Part shown: one piece after another, positions 23,559 through 30,699 of the stretch | Layout of the letters: every line of letters begins with the position of its first letter | How positions within the stretch are numbered: position 1 is the first letter of the stretch | Source of the DNA: Anaerolineales bacterium UBA2232 | Lineage (GTDB): Bacteria; Chloroflexota; Anaerolineae; UBA2200 | DNA length: 34,749 nt | Reading direction: 5' to 3' | Assembly: GCA_002348045.1 (NCBI GenBank) | Contig: DDYO01000143.1 | Location: 3,882-38,630 of the forward strand | Program-made: the position numbers and the translations under genes | Notes under the pieces: model-generated | Told to the model about the DNA's origin: nothing | The model's input: only the letters and a program-made list of their open reading frames with translations | Databases searched by the model: none

Positions 23559-24182
23559 TCAGTAATGGGCCTCCTGACCAGGCCATGCCGAGCAAGGAAC
23601 GGTACTGCACGGCCCCCCATTGAGGCCCTGGTGGCAATGCTGCTCATGATACTCATAGGAGAACAACCATTCAGCTGTCAGCGCAACAGCTTGAGCGGCC
23701 GTCGTGTTAGTATTCCAAGTCTTGTCGTCTGGATTGAATAGACAGAGTGAGCCGTCGTTCCACTGGTGCTTGGGACTGCGGATGGGTGGCCTCAACACAT
23801 AGACTTTGGGAGCATAGTAGGGGAAATCAGTGGAATACACTACTGCGATCTGGTAGCGGCTCCCAGAGTTGGTGCGAAGTTGCCCGGCCCAAGTCAAGCC
23901 TCGATCCGTTGTCTTGAGTACGAAGTCCGGGAATCGCTGCGCCATCGTCTCCGTTTCCAGTGAGAGACGTTGTCGGTTGGTTTCGTACCATGCATAGACA
24001 CGATGCGGCTTGACCCTCGTGACCACGCGGCCATCGCGCTTGTCTACGGGTCCCTCATCTGTGTCCTCTACCGCTTGCTGCTCGACAAGCTCCCCGAGCT
24101 CATTCACGTACATCGGGCGACGGTCTTCTAGTTGGCGATTCAGCTCATCTGCGAGGTCTGACGACGGATATCGCGTGGACAC
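23559..24182 (-). CDS. E2-like ubiquitin-conjugating enzyme, 207 aa
   Basis: GTG start at 24182 with GGAGGAG about five bases upstream. After an acidic N-terminal region (1-70), the UBC fold is clear: YQIAVVYSTDFPYYAPKVYVL (fP..yP..PkV), SPKHQWNDGSLCLFNPDDKTW with the predicted catalytic Cys147, and a C-terminal AVALTAEWLFSYEYH helix. The layout (His, then GsLCLF, then W) matches prokaryotic E2 families encoded beside E1 and JAB genes. Of the separate E2-like proteins in the second module, this is the only one retaining the active Cys. The C-terminus after about 185 is Cys-rich (CHQGLNGGPC). Confidence 0.85.
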   Translation of the reverse strand: MSTRYPSSDLADELNRQLEDRRPMYVNELGELVEQQAVEDTDEGPVDKRDGRVVTRVKPHRVYAWYETNRQRLSLETETMAQRFPDFVLKTTDRGLTWAGQLRTNSGSRYQIAVVYSTDFPYYAPKVYVLRPPIRSPKHQWNDGSLCLFNPDDKTWNTNTTAAQAVALTAEWLFSYEYHEQHCHQGLNGGPCSTVPCSAWPGQEAHY

Positions 24183-24613
24183 CCTACTCCTCCCAACAGA
24201 TCACTCTGCGCATTGCCGTATGCCTCGGCCTCTTCACCCTGAGAGCGACAGTGGCGTTTCCGGCACGGTGCAATCCAGATACAAGTTGCACCTGTCGACA
24301 CGGCGCATAGCCCTCGGCTCGGGACCTGGCTAGCGGTTCTATTCAGACTGTACACCATGCGTTACTATGCGTCAAACAGCGGCAGTGCTTTTCTGTGCTT
24401 CTTGGGTAAGGCCTGCTCATGTTGCCCTGAATGCGAAGAGGCCCCTGTCCATTCGCCGACTTCCTGCGATTGCTTAAGGCTCCTGCCTCGTCCCTATTGT
24501 CTCCCTATCGAGTACGGGGCAGCGCCAGGCGATCATCACTGAACCAAAGCTTAGGCACGCTGCAACGATGCACATCGACCATGGGTAGGGAAGCGGAGCG
24601 TCCATCGAATTCA
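24183..24613 (-). other. Gap between CBASS and second ubiquitin-like module; unresolved short frames
   Basis: 431 bases with no clear gene, interrupting an otherwise compact operon. Minus-strand frames include 24140-24358, which overlaps the E2 start and has several Cys; a 42-residue frame starting near 24598 with one hydrophobic segment; and a frame without a usual start ending in SSHSGQHEQALPKKHRKALP then FDA. Some look protein-like, but none has start, ribosome site and length together. No hairpin terminator or promoter boxes were convincing. It may contain remnants of one or more small genes marking the seam between the two modules. Confidence 0.3.
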
Positions 24614-25135
24614 CTAGATGTCCGGCACCAAGTCTATTCGTCTTTGCCCTCGAGAGTACACAAAAACCCCCAAGTCAGGCGCGCGGAAGGGATTCCCTCC
24701 GAGCAGCAGTAATAGGCATACCGGACACCGAGTCTGGGTGTCTGATGCAATCGCTGCAGCGCTCTCGTCATCGCTGCGACTTGGAGTAGGAGAACCGTCA
24801 GGGTGGCTGTGCCATTCACCAACGTAGTGCGTAGTGCCAGACAATGCGCGGAGCAGTGCCGCAAAGAACTCGCGTAGGCCCTCGATACCACGTTGGAAGC
24901 ACATCTGCGAACCGGATGAGTCCGGACTCAAGGGACCTAAGTCTAGCACCTTCGCGTCGAAACCGTCATTAGAATAGCAGCCTACTAGAGTAGTTCCTGC
25001 CTCCATTGGGTAATATTCGCGAGCAATTGCCAGTAATCGGGCAAAGCACTTCGGCGATACGATGACCGTGTATCGGCCGCATTTTGACTTCCATCGCAAA
25101 GTGCGACCGTACTCTAAGGATACTGTTTCATCCAT
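24614..25135 (-). CDS. cap3: Cap3-like JAB/JAMM protease of CBASS, 173 aa
   Basis: ATG 25135, overlapping the Cap2-like gene by 22 bp. Full JAMM motif: Glu45 in PMEAGTTLVG, His109 and His111 in GEWHSHPDGSP, then SRSD with Asp122 ten residues after His111. The GEWHSHPDxxPxPS form is that of Cap3 proteins from type II CBASS, which remove Cap2-made conjugates from CD-NTase enzymes. Length fits that family. It is directly after cap2 as usual. Residues look intact, so it should be active even though the cyclase gene upstream is broken. Confidence 0.85.
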   Translation of the reverse strand: MDETVSLEYGRTLRWKSKCGRYTVIVSPKCFARLLAIAREYYPMEAGTTLVGCYSNDGFDAKVLDLGPLSPDSSGSQMCFQRGIEGLREFFAALLRALSGTTHYVGEWHSHPDGSPTPSRSDDESAAAIASDTQTRCPVCLLLLLGGNPFRAPDLGVFVYSRGQRRIDLVPDI

Positions 25136-26925
25136 AATGTCTCTACAACTGGGCCGCGACCGAGCAGCACTGGCGTATTCCTTCTTATCAGAACCGCAAT
25201 GCCTTTGAGGGCCGCGTCTCGAAAACTGCAGTTGATAAGGTCCACTGCCGTCGCGGCCAGGAGATGAATGTGCGAGTTTGGCGCAGGGAATGTTGGGTGC
25301 CAGCAGCCCGCCCCTGGAATGATCTGGTCTCGTTTACTCGGCTGATACAAGTAGTCTTCTGGGTCGATGGGCAGCTCGTCACGCTTCAGGCAAGCTAGGA
25401 AATCCCGCCAGACTTCGCCGCAAGGCGTCACCGCGCCTGACATACAAAGCGTTAGAAAGTCCGCGCCAAAGCTGAGGAACATAGAAATCATGCGCTTTCC
25501 GCCAGCGATGGCGACTTGATCCAGCCACTCAAAAGCCGCATCGCTGGTCGTGCAGTCTACTAGTAAATCAGCCTCTGAGACTGCCTCCTTGGCCTCTTGT
25601 GGTGAGTAGGACGTGAGTGGAATTCTCAGCGGGAAACCACTGATTCGAGAGAGTGGGTTAGTACTTGACAGCCTCGAACTTAAGGCTGTAGCTTTGTTGG
25701 ACGACAGGCTAGATCCATCAAGCGTATGTCTGCAGAGATTGCCGAGCTCAACGACATCGCTGTCGAACAGGCTCAAACGCGTGACACCTCCCCGAACCAG
25801 CAACTCGGCAATCATGCTACCGAGCGCGCCGCAGCCAAAGACTGCAGTATGCATTGATTGCAGAGCTGAGGAGTGTGCTCCTCTAGCATACAGTCTGTTG
25901 TGTGCGATGTTGGTAGAGCTACACCAGGGAAGACCCTTGGTGACAGAGAAGTGTGTCTGCTGTGCATCTCTCCACATCGTGAGGGCCTTCCTCGACTGCC
26001 CCCTCTTCTTTCTTGCACGCCACTCGGCCCTAAGGTTTGGGAATAGAAGTGGTTGCCAGTGCATTTCTCGTGGATCTTCCCCGCACACTCTTGGAATCGG
26101 GAACCCGACAAGAACAAGACCGATCTCTGGACTGCGGTTCTCAATCTGCCATGCACCATTGAGAATGTCGTAGAAGTCTATTCCACTACTTGAGCAAAGT
26201 TCGCTGATCTCGCCAAATGTCCTTGGAGGTCGGTGACGCGCGTAGCAGATACTCGGCAGAATGAGCCATTGCCCGACCAGAATCGTGGCCTCCATGAGGA
26301 TTGCAGGCGAGAATGGTATCTCTTGAACGACCATCTTTTGGCTGTCCAGAAATCGAGTAGGGCACAATGCCAATACATTACGCCCCAGAGCGCACTCCAC
26401 AGCCCCAGATTCGCCTATGTACGGGGTCCACTTGTGATATGACTCTTCGCTCTCCCTGAACAACAGAGGCTTGGTGCTCGCTAGGGATTCCGCACGAGTG
26501 AAAGCTGGTAGCTCATAGGGATCGCCCGGCCTCAACAGGGTGCCGTTTGCGGCATTCACTAGCCAGTCTCTTGCCCAGCGGACGTAGCAAAGTAGCCTCC
26601 GCGCATTCCTGGGCGCCAAGTCCTGCGCCTCGAGGCAGAGCCTGTTGCTAGCTGCGTCTTGGTGCGGAAACCCGCTAACAGCGTTGCACAGAGGGTAAAA
26701 CTCAACCGGGGTCAGGGGAAAGGCCTCATCGATTTGTACCAGCAGCCGGACCTCCTCGGGAACCTTCTCAACATTGGGATACGGCACAGTTGCCACACAT
26801 TCAAACGTCCAACACATAAGCCGTGAATCCCAGCTGAGATGCCTAGTTATCTCCACAATCCGATTCTGGAGCAATATGTCGTAGGCTTGATTGATGAGCT
26901 CTGAGGAGGCCGGCGCTTCAGGCAC
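25114..26925 (-). CDS. cap2: Cap2-like E2-E1 fusion of CBASS, 603 aa
   Basis: Start placed at GTG 26925, preceded by a GGGGGA stretch and overlapping the CD-NTase stop by 8 bp. The frame opens 108 codons further up but that part lies inside the CD-NTase gene, and 603 aa suits the family. N-terminal E2 domain: EAFPLTPVEFYP, HQDAASNRLCLEAQD with predicted catalytic Cys97, then the WL..A..GTLL...DPYELP tail. A linker (about 230-350) leads to an E1 domain with FGCGALGSMIAELL (364-369 glycines), SLFDSDVVELGNLCRH and DLLVDCTTSD. Cap2 proteins conjugate the C-terminus of the CD-NTase to cellular targets, priming it. No deactivating change is obvious. Confidence 0.85.
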   Translation of the reverse strand: MPEAPASSELINQAYDILLQNRIVEITRHLSWDSRLMCWTFECVATVPYPNVEKVPEEVRLLVQIDEAFPLTPVEFYPLCNAVSGFPHQDAASNRLCLEAQDLAPRNARRLLCYVRWARDWLVNAANGTLLRPGDPYELPAFTRAESLASTKPLLFRESEESYHKWTPYIGESGAVECALGRNVLALCPTRFLDSQKMVVQEIPFSPAILMEATILVGQWLILPSICYARHRPPRTFGEISELCSSSGIDFYDILNGAWQIENRSPEIGLVLVGFPIPRVCGEDPREMHWQPLLFPNLRAEWRARKKRGQSRKALTMWRDAQQTHFSVTKGLPWCSSTNIAHNRLYARGAHSSALQSMHTAVFGCGALGSMIAELLVRGGVTRLSLFDSDVVELGNLCRHTLDGSSLSSNKATALSSRLSSTNPLSRISGFPLRIPLTSYSPQEAKEAVSEADLLVDCTTSDAAFEWLDQVAIAGGKRMISMFLSFGADFLTLCMSGAVTPCGEVWRDFLACLKRDELPIDPEDYLYQPSKRDQIIPGAGCWHPTFPAPNSHIHLLAATAVDLINCSFRDAALKGIAVLIRRNTPVLLGRGPVVETLWMKQYP

Positions 26926-27580
26926 ACGTCCCCCATCGGCGAGGAGTGAGGTCCCCAGTCTGAGACCTGGGACCTGGAGCAGTGAATGGCCCTTTGGGAT
27001 CACTCTCGTCACTGCCACCTCCATCAGTGCCGGCTGGTGGGAATTTGGAGCCCAGTAGCTCCTGCCACTTCTCAGCGGATCCACGTAGCGTGTTGTCATC
27101 GAGAGCTTGCCTGGCCGTGCTGGCAGCAGCCTTGACATAGTGATAGAACCGGGCGAAGTCTTTTCCAGATACACGAGCGAAGACGTCATGCTCTGGCACT
27201 CCGTGATCGGCAAGGAAGGGGGAAGTCGATGAGGCTGCGTACATCCCATAATGTGTCACTATCGCTTCCAAGGTCAACACGATGCCAGTCGCAACGGACT
27301 CGATTGAGTCAGGACAGCAGATGCCAACAAGATGCTCGAGAGGGTATCCTTTCGGACTTTCAAGGTCTATGCAGCTGGTGCGGTGCCACCACTTGATGGC
27401 CTTGACTACACTGATGTAGTGTTCGTTGCAGCGCGCGTTCTTGCCCCATGTCCACCTGATTTGCTCAATCGGATGTGTACGCTCCCAGAGCTCACTTCTC
27501 CTGTTTGGAATCCATAGGGGTTCAGCCTTCCATTCCGATTCTAGCCTCGCCCTTTCCATCCATGAGACGGTCGTGTCTTT
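26918..27580 (-). pseudogene. cdnD-like: CD-NTase (CBASS cyclase), C-terminal fragment cut off by IS21 insertion
   Basis: Downstream part of the interrupted cyclase gene. Residues continue the OAS/cGAS-like fold: WIPNRRSELWERTHPIEQI, then NEHYISVVKAIKWWHRT and KGYPLEHLVGI, the helical lobe segment typical of CD-NTases. The tail (last 40 residues) is Gly/Ser/Pro-rich and ends WGTCA; a flexible tail with a small terminal residue suits the Cap2 conjugation site. The open frame appears to start at 27661, but that beginning (MVNTHVN...) is IS-end sequence. Joined to the N-terminal part after precise IS removal, it completes a 385-aa protein without a frameshift. The class letter is a guess; the CD-NTase identity is not. 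Confidence 0.85.
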
Positions 27581-27585
27581 CCGTT
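27581..27585. repeat. Target-site duplication, left copy (CCGTT)
   Basis: The five bases CCGTT immediately precede the IS left end (TGTCAATAG) and are repeated immediately after the right end at 30194-30198. IS21-family elements make duplications of this size. An exact copy indicates a recent insertion without later rearrangement. Confidence 0.85.
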
Positions 27586-27672
27586 TGTCAATAGCCGCTC
27601 GCATGTTGCCACCCATGTGCGGGTGATGTTTGCCACTCATGTTCACGTGGGTGTTTACCACGGGGTGAGTGT
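27586..27672. repeat. IS21 left end: terminal inverted repeat plus about 24-bp subterminal repeats
   Basis: After the terminal TGTCAATAGCC, two diverged copies of a unit of about 24-25 bases (around 27612-27660, each ending GATGTTTGCC or GGTGTTTACC) match, in reverse complement, the units at the right end. The left copies are more degenerate than the right ones. Likely IstA binding sites. Confidence 0.7.
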
Positions 27673-27681
27673 GGCGGCTGG

Positions 27682-28455
27682 TTAGTTGGTGGCTGGCGAG
27701 GCTTGTGTGGCAGCGCCGGTCTCCTTTCTGCGGCTTCGTTGGCGGTAGCTTTCGCCGCGGATGATCAAGGTGTGAGAGTGGTGGGTAAGGCGATCCAGTG
27801 CGGCGCTGGCGAGCAGGTTGTTGGAGAAGACGTCAGCCCACTCCTCAAAGGCGCGGTTGCTGGTGACGATGATAGAGCCGTGTTCGTAGCGTTCGCTGAT
27901 CAGATCGTAGAGGTCTTGGACGGCCTGAGGGTTGAGGGGCTGCAGGCCAAAGTCATCGAGGATGAGCAGATCAGCGGACATGATCCTGGCCAACAGGCGC
28001 GGGTACATGCCACTGGCGCGGGCGGCATTGAGGTCGGCCAGGAGGCGATGGGTGGGGCGGGAGAAGACTCGGAACTCCCGTTTGAGTGCCTCGAGGGCCA
28101 AAGCATTGGCCAGGTGGCTCTTGCCGACCCCGGTAGGCCCACAGAACAGGACATTCTCGTGGCGGGCGATGAAGGCACAGGTAGCCAGGTCGCTGATGAG
28201 GCTGCGGTCTACGCCGGGTGCGGCGGAGAAGTCAAAGTGGGCCAGGGTCTTGCGGCTGTCGCAACCGGAGTGGGCCAAGCGGAGTGTCAGACGGTGCTGG
28301 CTACGGCGCTCCAGTTCATCGTCCAACAGCAGGGACAGGAACTCGACAGGGCTCATCTGCCCCTGGCTCGCCTGGCTGGCGCGCACGTCGAGGGTGTAGA
28401 CCATGCCACCGAGCCTGAGTTGCCGCAGTTTGGGCAGGAGGGGATGGGTCATCAT
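27682..28455 (-). CDS. istB: IstB, AAA+ helper ATPase of IS21
   Basis: 257 aa, start overlapping the istA stop. Walker A CGPTGVGKSHLANALA and Walker B LLILDDFGLQPL are intact, followed by the IstB-typical SERYEHGSIIVTSNRAFEEW sensor region. IstB stimulates IstA-mediated transposition and target selection. Length is normal for the family. No defect is visible. Confidence 0.95.
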   Translation of the reverse strand: MMTHPLLPKLRQLRLGGMVYTLDVRASQASQGQMSPVEFLSLLLDDELERRSQHRLTLRLAHSGCDSRKTLAHFDFSAAPGVDRSLISDLATCAFIARHENVLFCGPTGVGKSHLANALALEALKREFRVFSRPTHRLLADLNAARASGMYPRLLARIMSADLLILDDFGLQPLNPQAVQDLYDLISERYEHGSIIVTSNRAFEEWADVFSNNLLASAALDRLTHHSHTLIIRGESYRQRSRRKETGAATQASPATN

Positions 28456-30020
28456 TGTGGCATCCCTGCGCTGGTCTGGACGTCAGAGGCTGTCTGCTCA
28501 GCGAGAAAGAACTCCTGGCTAGAACGGGCGAAGGTGAATGAGCGGGATGGCAGGGCGTTGAGCGTCCCCGGCAGGGGTTCACGATCGGCAGCGGCGTTGA
28601 GGATCTCTTTGATGCGACGGTAGCGAATGTCGCCAAAGTGGAGCGCCCTGGCGCAGGCCGCTTCCAGGCGTGCTTTGCCGACGCTCTCTTCCAGGCGCAG
28701 GATGGCCTGTACGGCACGCAGACGGTCCAGGGGTCGCTCGCCCAGCAACGTCGCTACGACCTGGCTGGTAGCGGTGCCCACGCCAGCCGCGATCTGAAGG
28801 CAGCGGTCGGGGCTCCGTTCCAGGTAGGCCGCCTTTTCGGCCGGATAGTGCTCCAGGCGGGTGTGCCATTGTCCCGCCTTCTGGCTGCGTGGATGGCTGG
28901 CAACGAGGACTTGGCCGTGATACAGTTGAATGATGCGTTCACCCACATGAGCATCCAGGGTTTGACCCACAAAGCGGTACGGCACCGAGTAGAAACTGTG
29001 CTCAAGGACTACGTGACAGTCAGGATGCACCTTAACGGGCTTGATCTCGCACAACCCAAACGCTTCGGCGGGCAAGGGCAAGAGGGCAGCCTGCTCATGC
29101 TCCCTGAACAGCAGCAGGGGCGGTTGGTGCGTCGTGCCATGCTCACGCGTTCCGGCTCGCTCCAGCACCCAGGTCCGCAACCGCTCGTTAGCCGCTCTGA
29201 TATCGACAAAGTCGTGTCCGGCCATGAAGCTGCGCTGGACATAGCGGATGCCGCTTTCGACTTTGCCTTTGTGCCGTGGCGTACCCGGTCGCGTAGGGCT
29301 GATGACGAATCCATAGTGCTGGGCCATCCGCCGATAGGCTTCGCCCAACACCGGATCATGTACCAGCGCCCGCACCACCGCTGCCTTCAGATTGTCCACC
29401 ACGATCCGTCTCGGGATTCCGCCCCAGCTCTCGAACGCACGGCGGTGCAAGGCGATCCAGGTCGGTGTCTTCTGGTCAAACACCAACTCCGCGTACTGGT
29501 GCCGACTGTAGGACAGAGTGGCCACAAAGACGTAGGCCTGTCGCGGCTCCCCCCGCACCGGATCAAACAGCGTGCCCACCGGCCCAAAGTCCACCTGCGC
29601 CTCTTCACCAGCAGCAACATGCACGCGCACCACTACCTCTGGCTCAACCGGACAGACCCGGTGCACGTAGCGCCGCACCGAGGAGTAGCTGCCACGGTAG
29701 CCATAGTCCTCGCACAGGCGCTGGTAGATCGTCGTCATCTCTACCTTCTGCTCCAACAACAAGGCCACGACCTCGCCAAAACGTTCTACGCTGGACTCGG
29801 CTCGCGGCGGGCGCGGGGGCTCGCCCAGAACCACCCTCAAGGTCCCATCGTCCGGCAGTGCAGTGCCTTTATCCAGAAAGCCACTGGCTCTGGCCAGAAC
29901 GTGATACTTGTGCACCGTTGGGCGGGAGATACCCAGGTCCTGCGATATGCGCCTCTCGCTCTCCCCGGCGCGTAGACGGTGAATGACATCTCGTACCAGG
30001 TTCATGTGAAGTCGCTCCAT
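28452..30020 (-). CDS. istA: IstA, DDE transposase of IS21
   Basis: 522 aa if started at ATG 30020, just after GGAGGGAGA; the open frame upstream translates the terminal repeats and gives a repetitive TTHGRPMF peptide, so it is excluded. N-terminal HTH: SERRISQDLGISRPTVHKY. DDE catalytic residues: Asp in EAQVDFGPVG, Asp in RRIVVDNLKAAV and Glu in KGKVESGIRYVQRSF. A C-terminal beta-barrel and tail follow. Complete for the family. The long plus-strand frame opposite it is a shadow. Confidence 0.95.
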   Translation of the reverse strand: MERLHMNLVRDVIHRLRAGESERRISQDLGISRPTVHKYHVLARASGFLDKGTALPDDGTLRVVLGEPPRPPRAESSVERFGEVVALLLEQKVEMTTIYQRLCEDYGYRGSYSSVRRYVHRVCPVEPEVVVRVHVAAGEEAQVDFGPVGTLFDPVRGEPRQAYVFVATLSYSRHQYAELVFDQKTPTWIALHRRAFESWGGIPRRIVVDNLKAAVVRALVHDPVLGEAYRRMAQHYGFVISPTRPGTPRHKGKVESGIRYVQRSFMAGHDFVDIRAANERLRTWVLERAGTREHGTTHQPPLLLFREHEQAALLPLPAEAFGLCEIKPVKVHPDCHVVLEHSFYSVPYRFVGQTLDAHVGERIIQLYHGQVLVASHPRSQKAGQWHTRLEHYPAEKAAYLERSPDRCLQIAAGVGTATSQVVATLLGERPLDRLRAVQAILRLEESVGKARLEAACARALHFGDIRYRRIKEILNAAADREPLPGTLNALPSRSFTFARSSQEFFLAEQTASDVQTSAGMPQ

Positions 30021-30071
30021 TCTCCCTCCAGGACCGAGTCTCTGGGGGAGTCTAGCCACTGCCTCACCCGT

Positions 30072-30179
30072 GGTAAACACCGAGCGACCATGGGTGGTAA
30101 ACATCGGGCGACCATGGGTGGTAAACACCGGGCGACTATGACTGGTAAACATCGGGCGACTATGACTGGTAAAGTGTAG
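30072..30179. repeat. IS21 right end: four tandem 24-bp units plus a partial fifth
   Basis: Exact 24-bp periodicity: units begin GGTAAACA at 30072, 30096, 30120 and 30144, with a truncated unit at 30168 (GGTAAAG). They alternate two variants (ACC/ATC after GGTAAAC, and CATGGGT or TATGACT at the end). Such arrays are transposase-binding sites in IS21 elements and overlap the likely istA promoter region. Confidence 0.9.
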
Positions 30180-30193
30180 CCCGGTCAATGACA

Positions 30194-30198
30194 CCGTT
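30194..30198. repeat. Target-site duplication, right copy (CCGTT)
   Basis: Second copy of CCGTT, directly after the IS right terminus. Deleting the IS with one copy fuses the codons for SER and KDT in frame, giving LPPSERKDTTVSW. Confidence 0.85.
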
Positions 30199-30688
30199 CG
30201 GAGGGAGGAAGCCAGGACTTGACCAACCGCCAGTCTGGCGCGTCCTCCGGGGTCTCGTATGCAGTCACTGCCTTGCTTGCATAGATGTCTTTCATGGACT
30301 CCGAAGGTGCCGACGTCAGCACGAGATCCAGGTCGACGTATGTCAAACTAATACCCCAAGAGCGTCCCTGTCTTTGATATTTGCCTTGATAGTAGCGCTC
30401 CAAGAATGGCCCGAAAACTTGCATCGCTTGATCGGGGGTGTACTCATCCTTGTCCAACCGTGTGACGACGACTATGTCGACATCTGGTCGCTTGTCGCCG
30501 ATCGGTCGGACTGCAGTTGCTCGGCGGTAACTGCCCTGTAAGAAAGTGCTTATGATGACCGGTCTGAGGTCTTCGTCGCGTTCCAGCCGTTCTCGGAGCG
30601 TGCTATGTCCGCCTTTGTAGTCCTCTATCTGTTTGGACGTAGGCCTGATCTCCCTGAGGAACTTCTCAAAATACGACGGCATTTCCAT
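30194..30688 (-). pseudogene. cdnD-like: CD-NTase (CBASS cyclase), N-terminal fragment with catalytic core
   Basis: ATG 30688, GGAGGA five bases upstream, 11 bases after the Cap4 stop. Contains the nucleotidyltransferase core: LQGSYRRATAV (Gly52-Ser53), DVDIVVV (Asp69, Asp71) and YVDLDLVL (third acidic position, about 119-121). The fragment ends at the CCGTT target site; the frame then runs seven nt into the IS before a stop at 30185. Alone it lacks the helical lobe and cannot be expected to work. Before the insertion it would have made the cyclic-nucleotide signal sensed by the SAVED domain of the neighbouring effector. Confidence 0.88.
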
Positions 30689-30699
30689 CTGGATCCTCC

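Larger units (their letters stand above)
27586..30193 (-). mobile_element. Complete IS21-family insertion sequence, 2608 bp
   Basis: Ends defined by matching termini, TGTCAATAGCC at the left and the complement of TGTCATTGACC at the right, with CCGTT duplicated on both sides. It encodes istA and istB overlapping by 4 bp (ATGATG arrangement), and each end has multiple internal repeats as usual for IS21. Transposase and helper are full length with intact motifs, so it may be active. It sits inside the CD-NTase gene, codirectional with it. Read-through from the host operon into Cap2/Cap3 would have to cross 2.6 kb. Confidence 0.95.

Noticed and set aside
28638..29975. Plus-strand open frame of 445 codons
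   Set aside because: Exactly opposite the intact istA transposase; a shadow frame with no ribosome site or recognisable domain.
30020..30194. Longer IstA N-terminus (start at 30194)
   Set aside because: This extension translates the terminal repeat array and begins at the element edge; a GGAGGG-preceded ATG at 30020 is better.
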